64,000 nt of DNA from Rhodocollybia butyracea (GCA_015501585.1 JADNRY010000016.1:310001-374000), one strand, 5' to 3'. Positions 47,566 to 58,973 are shown, numbered from the stretch's first letter. Notes: generated by a model not told the origin, from the sequence alone. Made by a program: numbers and translations.

Positions 47566-48690
47566 ATGACCTCGCAGTACAAGTATCTCTCCCGTTCGTA
47601 CTCCCTGTATTACACCCGCGGGTGGTTCTGACTGTTTTTTTAAGCTGAACAGGTTGACCATTTTCTGAAATTTGGCTACATCGTTGTGCGAAATGCTTTC
47701 TCAAAAGAAAAGGCTGAGGACTGGACCAAGACGATGTGGATACGACTTGGCTTTGATCCAAACGACAAATCCACTTGGAACCGGGAGCGGATTCACATGC
47801 CATTTCATCACAGGGAGGAAGTGGCAACGTTTGCACCCAAGGTGAGCTTTTCTCCCCCAATCCTTGTTTGATTTCGACATCTATATCGACCTCTATATCG
47901 GGTAGGTCTGGGATGCTATGCAAGACCTCCTTGGGGAAGATCGTATCGATAAGGAAGCCAGTCGTTGGGGCGACAGCTTCATCGTCAATCTCGGGACAGA
48001 AGATTTGGAGCATGTAACAGATCATATCCAACCTCGAGATTTGGATAACTGGCATGTCGACGGTGACTTTTTCGTGAGTATCGTGATAATGAGATTGACC
48101 TGTTAGTTGATTGTTACTGCGAGGTTCACTACCTTGACTCTCCTGAACAAGCTTTACTTGTCATTCCAATATTCTCGACTATCGAATGCGGGGGAGGCGG
48201 CACTTTTATTGCTCCAGAGGGCATCCAGCTGATAGCCCGTTATCTGGCTTCACATCCAGAAGGCGTTATGCCTACCGGTCTCTCTTTTACTCCATCCACT
48301 ACGACCTGCATCGACTTCAAGGAGGACCCCGGATACTGGTCACACCTCAAAGAGGTCCAGAAGTGTGATCAATTTGTGGAGATGGTAGGACAAGTTGGAG
48401 ATGTGGTACTCTTGCATCCTCTCATGCTCCATTCTGCCGCGAAGAACTATCTTCGCAAACCTCGCGTCATAACCAATCCGTCTGTGTCTCTGAAAGAACC
48501 CTTTAATTTCGCCAGGGATAACGAAGAAGAGTACAGTCTTGTTGAGAAGAAAACCTTAATGGCTCTTGACATGAACCGATTGGAATTTCGGCCTACGACT
48601 CAACGGCGGAGAATTGTACCAAAGAGAGTGCAGTTTCAGGAGAAGATTTTGGAAGAGGAGAAACAGCGTTTGAAAGAACATGGGCTGTAG
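47566..48690 (+). CDS. Phytanoyl-CoA dioxygenase (PhyH) family protein
   Basis: Fe(II)/2-oxoglutarate-dependent dioxygenase-fold protein. A short first exon (MTSQYKYLS) joins through a 51-nt phase-1 intron (47594-47644) to PEQVDHFLKFGYIVVRNAFS. Metal ligands are visible as WHVDGD (His and Asp) and a distal His in LLHPLMLHSAAKN. An Arg in the RVITNPSVSL region may bind oxoglutarate. The glycine run ECGGGGTFIAPEG lies in the usual loop. The C-terminus is Arg/Lys/Glu-rich (RRRIVPKRVQF). The substrate is unknown; it is probably not the true peroxisomal phytanoyl-CoA hydroxylase. Confidence 0.8.
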
Positions 48691-49149
48691 AACGATTCAT
48701 TACAGATGGAGTTTAAAAAAATAGTTCTGAACTTCTGTACTTGTACGCTGGCGAAATAATTTGCATTCAGAAAGGTCGAAGAAAGACCTTGAGGTGTGCG
48801 ATGAGTACCTCGAGAAAAGATGACGCCATTTTACACGTGCTGGACGCGTCGTACTGTTACTTTGTTTGATGCAATCAACGAAGACCATTTAGAATTTGAA
48901 CTTCAAAGTCGCGTTTGTTTCTTTTTTTATTTGCAAAGACATTTATTATTGGTGTTCCCAAGACATTTCTTTGTTAGAAAGAATAAAATATATATTTTGC
49001 CAGAGTGACTGAGTCACATACTCCACGTGATCGCAGTGTATTTAATAGGGCTGAGTTCTTTCGACACTCCTGTCCAAGTTCCACCCGATCTCAAGCAAAC
49101 GACTCGTCTAAGATCTTTTATCCTCGTCTCTTCTGCTCTACAACCACCA
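48691..49149 (+). promoter_or_regulatory. PhyH 3' region and promoter of the histone H3 fragment
   Basis: The right part has the form of a histone promoter and leader: an AT-rich TATTTAATA near 49037, then a pyrimidine-rich leader (CTACAACCACCA) directly ahead of the H3 ATG. The left part is the PhyH 3' untranslated region. Confidence 0.5.
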
Positions 49150-49189
49150 ATGGCTCGCACCAAGCAAACTGCTCGAAAATCGACTGGAG
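49150..49189 (+). pseudogene. Histone H3, first exon only
   Basis: The 40 nt encode MARTKQTARKSTG plus one base of the next Gly, identical to the canonical H3 tail through Lys4 and Lys9. They are followed by a strong donor, GTAAGT, at 49190. This is a normal place for the first intron of fungal H3 genes. No sequence for the expected next exon (KAPRKQLATKAARK) was found on the plus strand between here and the DUF6533 genes. The H3 body is therefore missing, and the piece is a truncated or partially duplicated gene with its promoter. Confidence 0.75.
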
Positions 49190-49967
49190 GTAAGTAATGT
49201 CAAAGGCTACTATATAAGTCTACCGGGCGTATGAGGTGGCAATACTGTTTGGCTCAGCTCACCCAAGGTAGTTAGAATTTTTAAATTAGAATCGTGTACT
49301 CCAGGATACTATAGCTAGGTACATACGACGGAAAGCCATCTATTGTTCAACAGCATCCAATTGGCAGATCATCCCATTTTGTTGGCGATTCTGTTATTCA
49401 ATCCACCTCAACTTTGATCTTTTGTCTTGCCTCAATTCACTACTACATCCCCGAGGAAGAGTCGTGAAATATACACACCAACGAAGTTATGTATGACGAT
49501 TTCATCCATTGAATCACAATGCGCGCGACTGTTGGCCCTCTCCTAACGAAGGTGTAAGCCGGAGTCGAGTATTGCCTAGGGGAGACAAGCAATGCCGATA
49601 TGCACAATCGTTTCAATAATTATGTACAGTATGTAGTATTATGATACATTGATATTGACATCCAAGTGACGACAAACATTGCATTGGATAAGGGAAAAGG
49701 AAAAGTCAGTGCTATATGCGTACACTTTCATCGATACATCAAGAGGAATTCTTTCAACAGAATGATGAGCCAGAAACTTTCTGCGCAAAATGAGCGTTGC
49801 GATGTTAACAACGACCTTGAATAACTCACAGATGCGAGCGGTTGTCTTTACTTGGGATGCTTCGAGTTATTTAAGGATCTTCCATTTTTAACGACAGTTT
49901 TCCATAGTCCACGACCTGAACACCTTGAACCTCCATGAGACCATCGGGCGAGTAAGTCGAGAATCAT
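49190..49967. other. Intergenic, downstream of the H3 fragment
   Basis: No histone sequence or other recognisable gene was found. There is no obvious transposon terminal repeat at the point where H3 homology ends. Confidence 0.5.
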
Positions 49968-50560
49968 CTATTGCTCACCGTCTGCAGCTGCCCCTTTCGG
50001 TATTTCTTCGTCGGTGTCACTGGAGTGATTATGCGCCACATGTACAAATTTCGTTGATGACTTTCGACGAGTCTTGTGAGTGGGGCGACGGCCGACCTCC
50101 GTTTGTCGGACGGAATTCCACTGACGGAGTGTATGTTCAGCAAGCTGGCGTGAATACTCCAGTTTCTGCTCTTCTAATGTATAAGTAGTTGGCGACATTT
50201 CGAGTCAAATTCTAGTGAGGAAAAGCTAAGCTAGTCGTGAAGGAAGGTAAGTAAGAGAATATTACTGACCTGCGTTGAAATATTTCGCTGGAATTTGGAG
50301 GCTCCAAATGCAAGGATAATGACGTCGAAGTTACGCGCAGTGGAGTATGATATACACGTGCTCGCGCCGTCGCCCGACGATGCCGTTGGACTCGTACTGC
50401 TACTTGATTTCAATAGTTCAACGATATAATAGCTTTGGCGAGTAGAAGGATAGTACGACGCGGGCAAGTCAAGATTTTTTAAAAAAAATTCCGTTTCACT
50501 CCTTGCAGCGTCATATTCGTCATATGTCCTAAAGTCATATAGCCTTCGGTTTGGTCATAG
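49968..50560 (-). CDS. Possible small gene or gene remnant, unknown
   Basis: Two minus-strand segments read like protein. The upstream one (about 50280-50560) contains YDFRTYDEYDAARSETEFFL and ASYYPSTRQSYYIVELLKS. The downstream one (49968-50198) contains TLEEQKLEYSRQLAEHTLRQ and is Lys/Arg/Asp-rich, ending GAAADGEQ. A GTCAGT...CACTAG intron can be drawn between them, but the phase does not fit, and no good start codon is seen upstream. It may be a remnant or a wrongly joined model. Confidence 0.3.
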
Positions 50561-50913
50561 CCAGCAGGCGGCCATCCACGCAGGTACTAGAATAATACTG
50601 GTACAGAATCCAGTACTCTTGCGTGGAGTGCTTAGAACTCTATTGGACTCCAGCTCAGTTTCCACTCAGCCTCAGCGTTCAGATGAGGCTCACTACCCGT
50701 ACCCACGTCATGTTTTTGTCACATATCGCCTTTGCTACTTTTTTATTCGTGAGTAATCTCTGACGCTCCCGTTGCACCCACCCTCAAAACCCAGATTGTT
50801 CTCGCACTCCCCTCACCTAAAACCGCAGGACGCTTCCCTCCTTTTCGTGGCCTTATTCTTGAGTTTCCATGCGCCTAGTTCAATATTGAATAAATACAGT
50901 ATATAGATAGTCT
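50561..50913. other. Intergenic, left border of the tandem duplication
   Basis: The duplicated block begins at about 50799. Left of it no gene is supported. Confidence 0.5.
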
Positions 50914-53100
50914 TCATGGTGGAGAAAATGTCGAGTCGTCCTCAGGGTGGTGAGCAGGTACTTGCCAGGGTTCAAGTGGTGCCCTGTCAGTGATGTTTGC
51001 ATCAATCACTAGCCCCGAGCTAACCATCACCGATTGGCAGGACGCTTTCCTCAAATTGAGCAACATCCGAGTGGTGAGGATGCCCACTGCAGCGTGGAAT
51101 GGTCTGTAATTTTAGGTCGTTGATTGCTTTTGAGATTGAACTAATAAGAGCACTCACCCGTAACTAAACCACGGTATGTGGGTTACACCCTGTTGAAGAT
51201 TAGATATATACACTTGTAGTTCAAACCCATGAAACGCACCACTACCATTAGGTTATTGACAACCAAGAGACAGGCAACCCTAAACACAGTCAAACTAGGC
51301 GGCCTTGGATACACGCAAGTTGTAATACACTCACCCAAAGAAGTAAACCAGGTTATCTCGCAAGATTAACGAATATAGCGATAACTGATTTCCCTTTCTT
51401 AGCCTTTCCGTAGTTGAGCTGGCTGTTTTGTACAGCGCAAAGCCAAAGAGAATACCCTCGTAGGCGGTAGCTACAAGGAAGAAGTTAACTCTTAAGTTCA
51501 CGTATACATTAATAAACTTACCGGGAACCCATTGTGCCCATTCTATACTCTTACTAATAACAGGACAGCCAGGAAGTGGTAGACGAATTGCATCTGCAAT
51601 GACCGCGCGCCGTCGATCTGCGTTGAAAATCAGCACATAAAAAAAGCCTGCTATAGAGCCAAGGAATAGCATGAAGTTAAGGATGGCTACCTGAGACGTC
51701 GGTATCAGTTGCTGAACAAGGAGTTAGGAGGTACTTACCCTTCTCGAACAATTAAACAGAGCATAAACCCGTAACTGCATGATGATTTCAACGGACCACA
51801 GGCTGAGTGCTCCCACCATTCGAATAACGGAGTCCATTGCTACGCAGCTGTCCCGTTGATGGTCAATATCCAGGCGGCTGAGAGATATCCCCGCACGTAC
51901 ACATCGTCCGAAGTGACTCCTGGGAGGGTGAAAGCGTGAATTTGGATCACGTCAAACAGTAATAGAACGAGGGTGTAATAACGAATCTGGTCAACTAATC
52001 ATTAGAGATTTAACAATATGATAACGAAGACTTGTAGTGCATACCCAAAGAAACAGAAATTTCGAAAAGTTCAACTTTTGTGGCTGCATCAAAAGAGTCG
52101 GTCAATATCGTCCAAGGCAGTTCATTTTCGAGGGAGCTAAACTAACCCATATATAGTACTTGATCTGTGTTCCCGACGTTAGCCATAGCTTGTGGTATAT
52201 AGGTTAGAGGTACAAACCTCATCTTGTAAGGTGACAACTACCGATACTTGTCAACTCAAATGTGCAGAACAGAGGCAGAATTCACTAACAATAGTCGTGG
52301 AGTCCCCAAGTAAATGCGACCACTAGGAAGCGAAGGGTCAGTACATGCGTCATGTCACTAAGAATTACCAGGAACTTACAGCAAACATACAATGGCACTA
52401 GATTAGCTCTATAAAGAGCCAAAAATGCTGAGTCTGTCACCTGAGAGGTTGATGTTGACATTGTGGGTTATGGAGAGGGCGCTCATGGGCGAAGTATACT
52501 CTAGTATACTTATACAATAGAGATTGAATAGGACACCCTTCCTTGCCAAGGCCAAGAGTATGTAGCAACGGTTTGCGGTGAGTATGCACATTATAGGAAG
52601 AAAGTTTCCGCCGAGCATAGTAGATAATGCTATCATGTATAGTGGCCACTGCCGGTGCGAGTATTGTCGAAACATGATATCAGAGACATCGACCTAGCTC
52701 GGTATAGTACCTGCTCACCTACATACGTTATTCTCATAGCCATCGGTCATTCAAGTATCAAGTTAGTTGAGTCTTGATGCACTAGAGTGATCGTTGATAT
52801 TTGTTAATCCCTTGCAGAATGGCGCCTCCCACAGCCAATCGCTCGTCGTGCACGAGAAAGCATCAAGTCTGGCCGTAAACTCGGACGATCATACCCGGTA
52901 CGTTATACTTGTAAACGATGCAATGTCTCCCACAACTTACTGTTCGCCGTGCACGAGACAAAGAAAGCAGCACTTCAGGCTATAATTTTGATAGTCAGAT
53001 CTGACATGTTAAAACCCTATATACCCCAGAGCTGAACCGCGATGACTTTGGTTCAAGGTGCTCGACTGTTCCGATTGGTTGAGCATGAGACGGCGTGCCG
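50799..53100. repeat. Tandem segmental duplication, unit A
   Basis: Unit A begins TTCTCGCACTCCCCTCACCT and ends GAGACGGCGTGCCG at 53100. It is followed at once by unit B in the same orientation, with clear base-level similarity throughout, including the spacer beyond the gene. By eye the units are roughly 85-92% alike, with small indels. Confidence 0.85.
50914..52461 (-). CDS. DUF6533-type seven-helix membrane protein, copy A
   Basis: Basidiomycete polytopic membrane protein. The start at 52461 gives MSTSTSQVTDSAFLALYRAN. After small exons the DUF6533 signature appears: FTWGLHDYLVTLQDE then IKYYIW. Next come LNFSKFLFLWIRYYTLVLLL and FDVIQIHAFTLPGV. Later helices include VEIIMQLRVYALFN, AILNFMLFLGSIAGFFYVLI and ATAYEGILFGFALYKTA, followed by a cytoplasmic TTERLRKGN and RDNLVYFF. 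The end holds FHAAVGILTTRMLLNLRKA and an acidic tail finishing DDSTFSPP. Frame is open in every exon. Its paralogue B lies directly upstream. Function is unknown for the family. Confidence 0.8.
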
Positions 53101-53213
53101 TCTTCTTCTCGCACTCCCCTTACCTAAAACCGCAGGAAGCGTCCCTCCTTTTCGTGGTCTTATTCTTGAGTTTACAGGTTCAATATTGAATAAATACAGT
53201 ATATAGATAGTCT
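52462..53213. other. Spacer between the two DUF6533 genes
   Basis: This contains the promoter of copy A and the end of unit A. A sub-repeat around CGTCGTGCACGAGA (about 52846) and CGCCGTGCACGAGA (about 52950) suggests an earlier small duplication inside the unit. Confidence 0.5.
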
Positions 53214-55327
53214 TCATGGTAGAGAAAATGTCGAGTCATCTTCAGGGTGGCGAGCAGGTACTTGCCAGGTTCCAAGTGGTGCCCTGTCAGTGATATTTGC
53301 CTCATTCACTAGCCCCGAGCTTACCATTACCGATTGGCAGGACGCTTTCCTCAAATTGATCAACATCCGAGTGGTAAGGATGCCCACTGCAGCATGGAAT
53401 GGTCTAGAATTTTAGGTCGTTGATTGCTTTTGGGATTGGACTAAAAAGAGTACTCACCCGTAACTAAACCACGGTATGTGGGTTACGCCCTGTTGAGGTT
53501 TAGAAATGTACACTTGTAGTTCAAACCCATGAAACGCACCACTACCATTAGGTTATTGACAACCAAGAGACAGGCAACTCTAAACCCAATCAAACTAGGC
53601 GGCCTTGATTACACGCTCGTAATACACTCACCCAAAGAAGTAGACCAGGTTATCTCGTAAGATTAACGAATATAGCGAGATCTGATTTCCCTTTCTCAGC
53701 CTTTCTGTAGTCGAGCTGGCTGTTTTGTACAGCGCAAAGCCAAAGAGAATTCCCTCAAAGGCGGTGGCTGCGGAGAATAAGTTAACTTCTAGATTCACGC
53801 ATACGATGATGGACTTACCGGGAACCCATTGTGCCCATTCTATACTCGTATCAATAACAGGACAGCCGGCAAGTGGTAGATGAATTGCATCTGCAATGAC
53901 CGCGCGCCGTCGCTCTGCATTGAAAATCAGCACATATAAAAAACCTGCGATAGAGCCCAAGAATAGTAAGAAGTTAAAGATGGCCACCTGAGACATCGGT
54001 GTTAGCTAGTGAATAGGTACCTGGGAGGCACTTACTCTTCTGGAACAATCATACAAAGCATAAACACGCAGCTGCATGATGATTTCAACGGACCACAGGC
54101 TGAGCGCTCCCACCACACGAATGACGGAGTCCATTGCAACACAACTGTCCCATTAATGTTCAACATTTGGGCGACTCTGGGGTATACGCATACGTACACA
54201 TCGTCCGAGGTGACTCCTGGAAGGGTGAAAACGTGAATTTGGATCACGTCAAACAGCAATAGGATGAGGGTGTAATAACGAATCTGGTCAATCGATTAGA
54301 GAATTAACAACATGAACGGAGAGTTGTGCATACCCAGAGAAACAAGAATTTCGAGAAATTCAACTTTTGTGGCTGTAACAAAGAGCAGGTCAATACTGTT
54401 CAGGGCAGTACACTTTTGAGGGAGCTGAACTAACCCATATATACTTGATCTGTGGTCCAGCCGTTAGCCATAAATTGTGGTATATAGGATAGATATACAG
54501 ACCTCATCTTGTACGGTGATAACTACCGATACCTGTCAACTCAAATCGGGGGAACAGAGACAGAATTCACTAACAGTAGTCGTGGACTCCCCAAGTAAAT
54601 GCGACCACTAGGAAGCGAAGGGTCAGTACGTGTTCTAGGGTTACTAAAGTTTACTAGAACTCACAGCAAACATATAGTGGTGGCATACCAGCTCTATAAA
54701 GAGCTAAAAATTGTGACTCTGTCTCCTGAGAGGCTGATGTTGACATTGTAGGCTATGAAAAGGAGGTTCACAAGCGAAGCGTATCGTATACGATAGAGAT
54801 GATTGATTGGTACTCCCTTTAGAGTACATAGCAACGGTTTGCAGTGAGTATGCACTAGAACAAGCTGGAAATTTCCGCCGAGCATAGATAATACTATCGT
54901 AATGTATCACTTCAATGGCCACCGCCGCGGATGCGAGTATCGTCGAAAGATGATATCAGAGATATCGACCTGATTCGGTAGTACCTGCTCGTTTTCATGG
55001 GCCATCGACATTCAAGTAGTAGAGTTGGTCGAGTCTTGATGCACCCGAGTGATTGTTAATCCCTTTGGAGCACAATGACGACTGTACGAGAAATCATCAG
55101 TTCTAGCTGTAAATTCGGAAGGTCATATCTGATGTTGTACTTGTAGACCCCTATGAAGTGATGCAGCCCACAAGTTCGTCGTGCACGAGACAAAGAAAGC
55201 ATCAACTTCAGGCTATAATTCTGATAGTCAGATCTGATATGTTAAATTCCTATCCTCAGGGCTGAATCACGACGACTTTGGTTTGAGATGCTCGACTAGG
55301 AACAGCCGAGTATGAGACGGCGTGCCG
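53106..55327. repeat. Tandem segmental duplication, unit B
   Basis: Unit B begins TTCTCGCACTCCCCTTACCT and ends GAGACGGCGTGCCG at about 55327. It is in head-to-tail order with unit A and is ~80 bp shorter because of indels in the spacer and introns. Confidence 0.85.
53214..54746 (-). CDS. DUF6533-type seven-helix membrane protein, copy B
   Basis: Paralogue of copy A with the same exon layout. The start at 54746 gives MSTSASQETESQFLALYRAG. Core segments are FDVIQIHVFTLPGV, AIFNFLLFLGSIAGFLYVLI, ATAFEGILFGFALYKTA and RDNLVYFFG. The C-terminus reads GILTTRMLINLRKASCQSV and ends DDSTFSLP. All exons are open, so both copies look functional. The differences are mostly conservative amino-acid changes, which suggests continued selection. 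Confidence 0.8.
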
Positions 55328-55725
55328 CCGCAGAACATCAATTCTCACACCACGCCATATGAGAACACGCAGTGGCAATAGCAAGGCAGCAGCCTGGATG
55401 ACGGCCGGCACCGATGGATTATGCAAAGCGAGTCAATCCACGAAAAACCGAGAACCGAAAGCCAGTCACCAGTTCCGCATTATGATTGACGATTTGCATA
55501 TTTCGATAGAATAAATCACATATGCATATTGTAGAGTACACATGAGAAATGGGATGTAAATGGAAAGCAAGAGAGCAGGGACCAGTATGGGAGATCAAGC
55601 TCAACAGTAAAATGCCGGCCCGAGTGTGATGCAGACGATGTGAAAGCACCTGCAAATGGCGTGAGGGTACTGAAGGCGCGACCAGGGATAGTGTGCGCAA
55701 GTCAAAGATCGAAAACAAAATATAT
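54747..55725. other. Intergenic, DUF6533 copy B to RPS27
   Basis: This holds the copy B promoter and the end of unit B. A 99-codon minus-strand frame (55419-55718) has no recognisable feature and lies in the RPS27 3' region. Confidence 0.5.
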
Positions 55726-56137
55726 TTAGTTCTTTCTACGGAACGAGCATCCTGATGACAGTTACTTTAGATGAGGAATAATAAGGACAATAGGTCCACG
55801 CACCCTCAGTCAGCCGTGCCTTACCACCTGTGGGCTGGCAGAGAATGGAAGCACAAGACCCGCAGATAACGACTGTCTGTGCATGAGAGAACACCGTTGT
55901 GATGGCAAAGCATCCTGTACTCAAAGCTTAGCCATTCAGATAGTTACCAGATAGCAAATCTTTCGTACCAGGGCACTTTACATCCATAAAGTACGAGTTG
56001 GGAGACTGCACCAGCCTTTTGAGCTTGTGCTGCCTTTTTTCGAGTTCAGCTGACGGGTTGAGCAAGTCGACGGCGAGAGTCTGCAATCGAAATGAGTATC
56101 AAGAAGTGCTCAGTCGAAAGGCAGAAGAACATACCAT
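55726..56137 (-). CDS. rps27: 40S ribosomal protein S27 (eS27)
   Basis: Zinc-binding small-subunit ribosomal protein of 83 residues after splicing. Exon 1 codes only for the start Met (56135-56137), followed at once by an intron with donor GTATGT. Exon 2 encodes [19 protein letters not shown] and reaches YFMDVKCPG. Exon 3 encodes [20 protein letters not shown], completing the C-x2-C...C-x2-C zinc ribbon. Exon 4 encodes CSFRRKN. This matches the family over its whole length. It is divergent from DCTN6 across 188 bp. Confidence 0.95.
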
Positions 56138-56325
56138 ATTTTAAGATGGTTCCACGATGACGGGTGGTCAAAATTTTAGCGAGAACGCAAGACTCTGGAG
56201 AAAGGGAAAGATTAGAAAGCGTGACCAGCTACTTGTCTATATTACACCATCAAGTCTCACGCCTTTGAGCGTCTGTCTGGCGTCTAAACCCTCTTCACTC
56301 ACCCCATTCATGTTGTAGCCATTAC
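56138..56325. promoter_or_regulatory. Shared 5' region of RPS27 and DCTN6
   Basis: 188 bp lie between divergent start codons. Pyrimidine-rich stretches (GTGACCAGCTACTTGTCTAT, TCTCACGCCTTTGAG) are as expected for a ribosomal protein promoter, but no specific factor site is assigned. Confidence 0.45.
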
Positions 56326-56904
56326 ATGGCGCCAATACGCGACAAGTTTACGATTCACTCAAAGGCAGTGGTCTGTCAGGATGTGGAACTTAAAGGCGAT
56401 ATAACGATTGGTTCAGGCTCTATTGTCCATCCCAAGGCGACTATATTCGCCGTCGCAGGACCCATTGTTATTGGTTCTGGCTGTATCATTGAAGAAAGCG
56501 CGGTTATCGTGAATAGGTGTGTATTGAACCAGCGGTCAATCCTCATCTAATACCATGATAGGCGCAGAGAAGTTATGCGCATTGGAGACGATAATCTCTT
56601 TGAAATCGGTTGCCGAGTCGAAGCTCCATCTATAGGCTTTTTCAATACATTCTCTACGCGTTCTCGTGTCCACCACACCGTCCGCATAGGTTCACTCTGC
56701 GTCATTGGTGCCAATTGTGTACTTGCTCCTGCGGAAGATGATGCTCTTCCAGATTATACCATCGTCTACGGGCCCTCTGCAGAGCGTCGCACTTGGACTG
56801 GGAAAGGAAAGATCCAGGAGGCGGATTTGAGGAGGAAGCACGCGGAGTACTTGAGAGAGATGTTACCAAAGTTTAATCGACTCAGAAGGGGCGATGGAAC
56901 ATAG
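56326..56904 (+). CDS. dctn6: Dynactin subunit 6 (p27)
   Basis: Pointed-end subunit of dynactin, the dynein cofactor. The sequence is a left-handed beta helix with hexapeptide repeats: [20 protein letters not shown], then [20 protein letters not shown]. After a 47-nt intron it continues [20 protein letters not shown] and [16 protein letters not shown]. The ending, a short helix with [20 protein letters not shown], is typical of DCTN6. The start at 56326 ([16 protein letters not shown]) is the first Met and fits the family length of about 175-180 residues. Confidence 0.9.
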
Positions 56905-56974
56905 AATCCGTTGATTAGGAAAGGTATTTAATGTACTCTATATATATGAATAATAGCATCGCATCTACTTTACA
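56905..56974. terminator. Shared 3' flank of converging DCTN6 and thioesterase genes
   Basis: Only 70 bp separate the stop codons of two converging genes. The AT-rich run TATATATATGAATAATAG (about 56939-56956) is the likely polyadenylation region for DCTN6. The transcripts probably overlap tail to tail. Confidence 0.4.
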
Positions 56975-58481
56975 TTACAGCTTCGCCGCTGGCTTACTAT
57001 CGACCGTACTAGGGCCCCGTATATTTGCACGTACCACACCTTCCTGAGAAGTGACGGCGATAAGAGTCCCAGTGCGTGTGTAGAGCTGCAGAGGAGATGA
57101 ATACATGTCGTGTTTAGTGAGAATAAGAGGCTTACCTGTCCATGCATAATTGCCCTACCGGATCCAGCTCTCGGTGATTCCATCTAAAAGTCATTAAGAA
57201 ATCTTGCAAGATAGAGGTAGCCCTTCACGCACCACATATAATAGCCAATCCCCACAGTCGAAGGAATCACTGTGAGGATAAATAATGTTAACGTCTAACA
57301 CTTACCCAGAACAAAGCTTATAGCTTACTTGTAGAACCACACTGAATGGTCGATAGTACTCGACATGCCGATAGAGTTTGGACCTCGACTCCGGAAGCGA
57401 TCCAGGCCAATGATACCGAATGCAGCAGCGATACTAAAAATGAAGTTAGAAGCAAAGCACGATGTATTTACCAAAATTCCACATACAATTTCAGATCGGA
57501 GAGATAACCCAGAATGCACTGAAAGGACGCGATTAGATCCTCGGTCAAGTTCAAAACAATCTACTACCTTCTGGAACGGAGCCTCATACTCCGGGATATT
57601 CTTGGCCTTCATCCAGTACATATATCTACTCGACTCGTAAGGCGTGGACTCTGTCTTCAGCAAAAGCAAACATACCTCACAACTCCATCCGCAGAAGTGT
57701 CATGCTCCTTTGCTGCTTTAACCGCGATCGGGCTCTTTTTCCTTTCGCTAGCCCAAGACTCAAAATACGCCTTCTGTTTCGCCGTTAATTCCTTTCCGTC
57801 GTACCCATCTCGAATGACACGTTCAACCGCATCTTCTTCAAATTCACATTGTTCCGGAGGGGAACTTCAGGCATGACCCATTGTGTTTGAGGCTGCCACG
57901 GCTCAGGTTTTTGGAAGGAACAGGTCATGATGAAGATGAGTGAACCTTTCTGGATGGCTTTAACAGAGCATGCGACATAGGAACGGCCTTGGCGGAGGCG
58001 TTCAACGAAGTACACGATCGGAGTGGCTGGAGAAGCTGAGGTGAGGAAGTAACACTGCATAGTGTCAGATAGTTGTACTTGAAAAAATGAAAATGTGTAC
58101 GGACATGTAGAGACTATTCAAGATCGAAGTCAAAGTGTGTTTTACGAGTCAAAGTGTGAACGTACATGAAGACCAAAGGCTGGATCCACGCAGTTTGTAG
58201 CTGATACTAGAGCCTGGCTAATGACTTGACTAGATTCAAATATCAGATTATCATTCCGGAGGAGGCGAAGATCCGTCAACTTGCCCGCCAAATACACCTC
58301 TAGCTCTTACAGGAACCCATAGAGATTTTGAACGAAAAAGATTTACTTCAAGTTTTTCGACTTCAAGAGCGGTGGATATCTGTGCGTGTTCTGCCTGGTC
58401 TTGACTATTCATCCTTCGAATTATCTGGTTTGACTGTGGTATGTTAAGCTTTAAGTACGGGGTAAAGGAATAAGCGCTCAT
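56975..58481 (-). CDS. Peroxisomal acyl-CoA thioesterase, TesB/ACOT8 type
   Basis: Double hot-dog acyl-CoA thioesterase II. The N-terminal hot dog contains LWVPVRARGVFGGQV and ISQALVSATNCVDPAFGLHS, then TPIVYFVERLRQGRSYVACS with VKAIQKGSLIFIMTCSF. The C-terminal hot dog contains RYMYWMKAKNIPEYEAPFQK, AFGIIGLDRF and the family motif STIDHSVWFY. The protein ends SKPAAKL. The last three residues, AKL, form a PTS1 peroxisomal import signal, supporting a role in beta-oxidation. The start at 58481 may be the second Met at 58412 instead. Several introns are under 60 nt. It sits 50 bp downstream of RAD14 on the same strand. Confidence 0.87.
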
Positions 58482-58531
58482 GTGAAATCGAAACGCCGGT
58501 TATTGCATTTGCCGTACGTAGGATTGCAAGA

Positions 58532-58940
58532 CTATAGTTCCTCAAATTCTACAGTAAATCCACATTCATGGCATATTTGGACCCCGTCTCCGTCGGGTCC
58601 AAACACATGCTTATGCTCTGCGTCTTTGCGTTTCTGCCACACGCCTTCCCGAGTCCGTTTCCGGAGTTCCTTCAACCCCTGTTCGAATTTCTTATTCTTT
58701 GTCTTCTTCTTTTCTGCCGTACGCCGTTCGAACTCAGCGTCCAAAGCTTCTGGAGAACTCCATTTCTTCCAGGCAAACTCTTCGACTTGGTATCGGAGGA
58801 ACAGCATCATGTTGGCAAAGGTAGACTTATGTGGATTGGCTTTGAGGAGATGAGGCATGGCTTCTTGGTCGCGAAGCTCAGCTGAATACAAGTTAGAAGG
58901 CACAAAATAGACGAGAAATTCCTCACCATCGGTCAGTAGA

Positions 58941-58973
<33 letters not shown>

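Noticed and set aside
49190..50900. Remaining exons of histone H3
   Set aside because: The plus strand was read for the KAPRKQLATKAARK segment and later H3 blocks; none were found in this interval.
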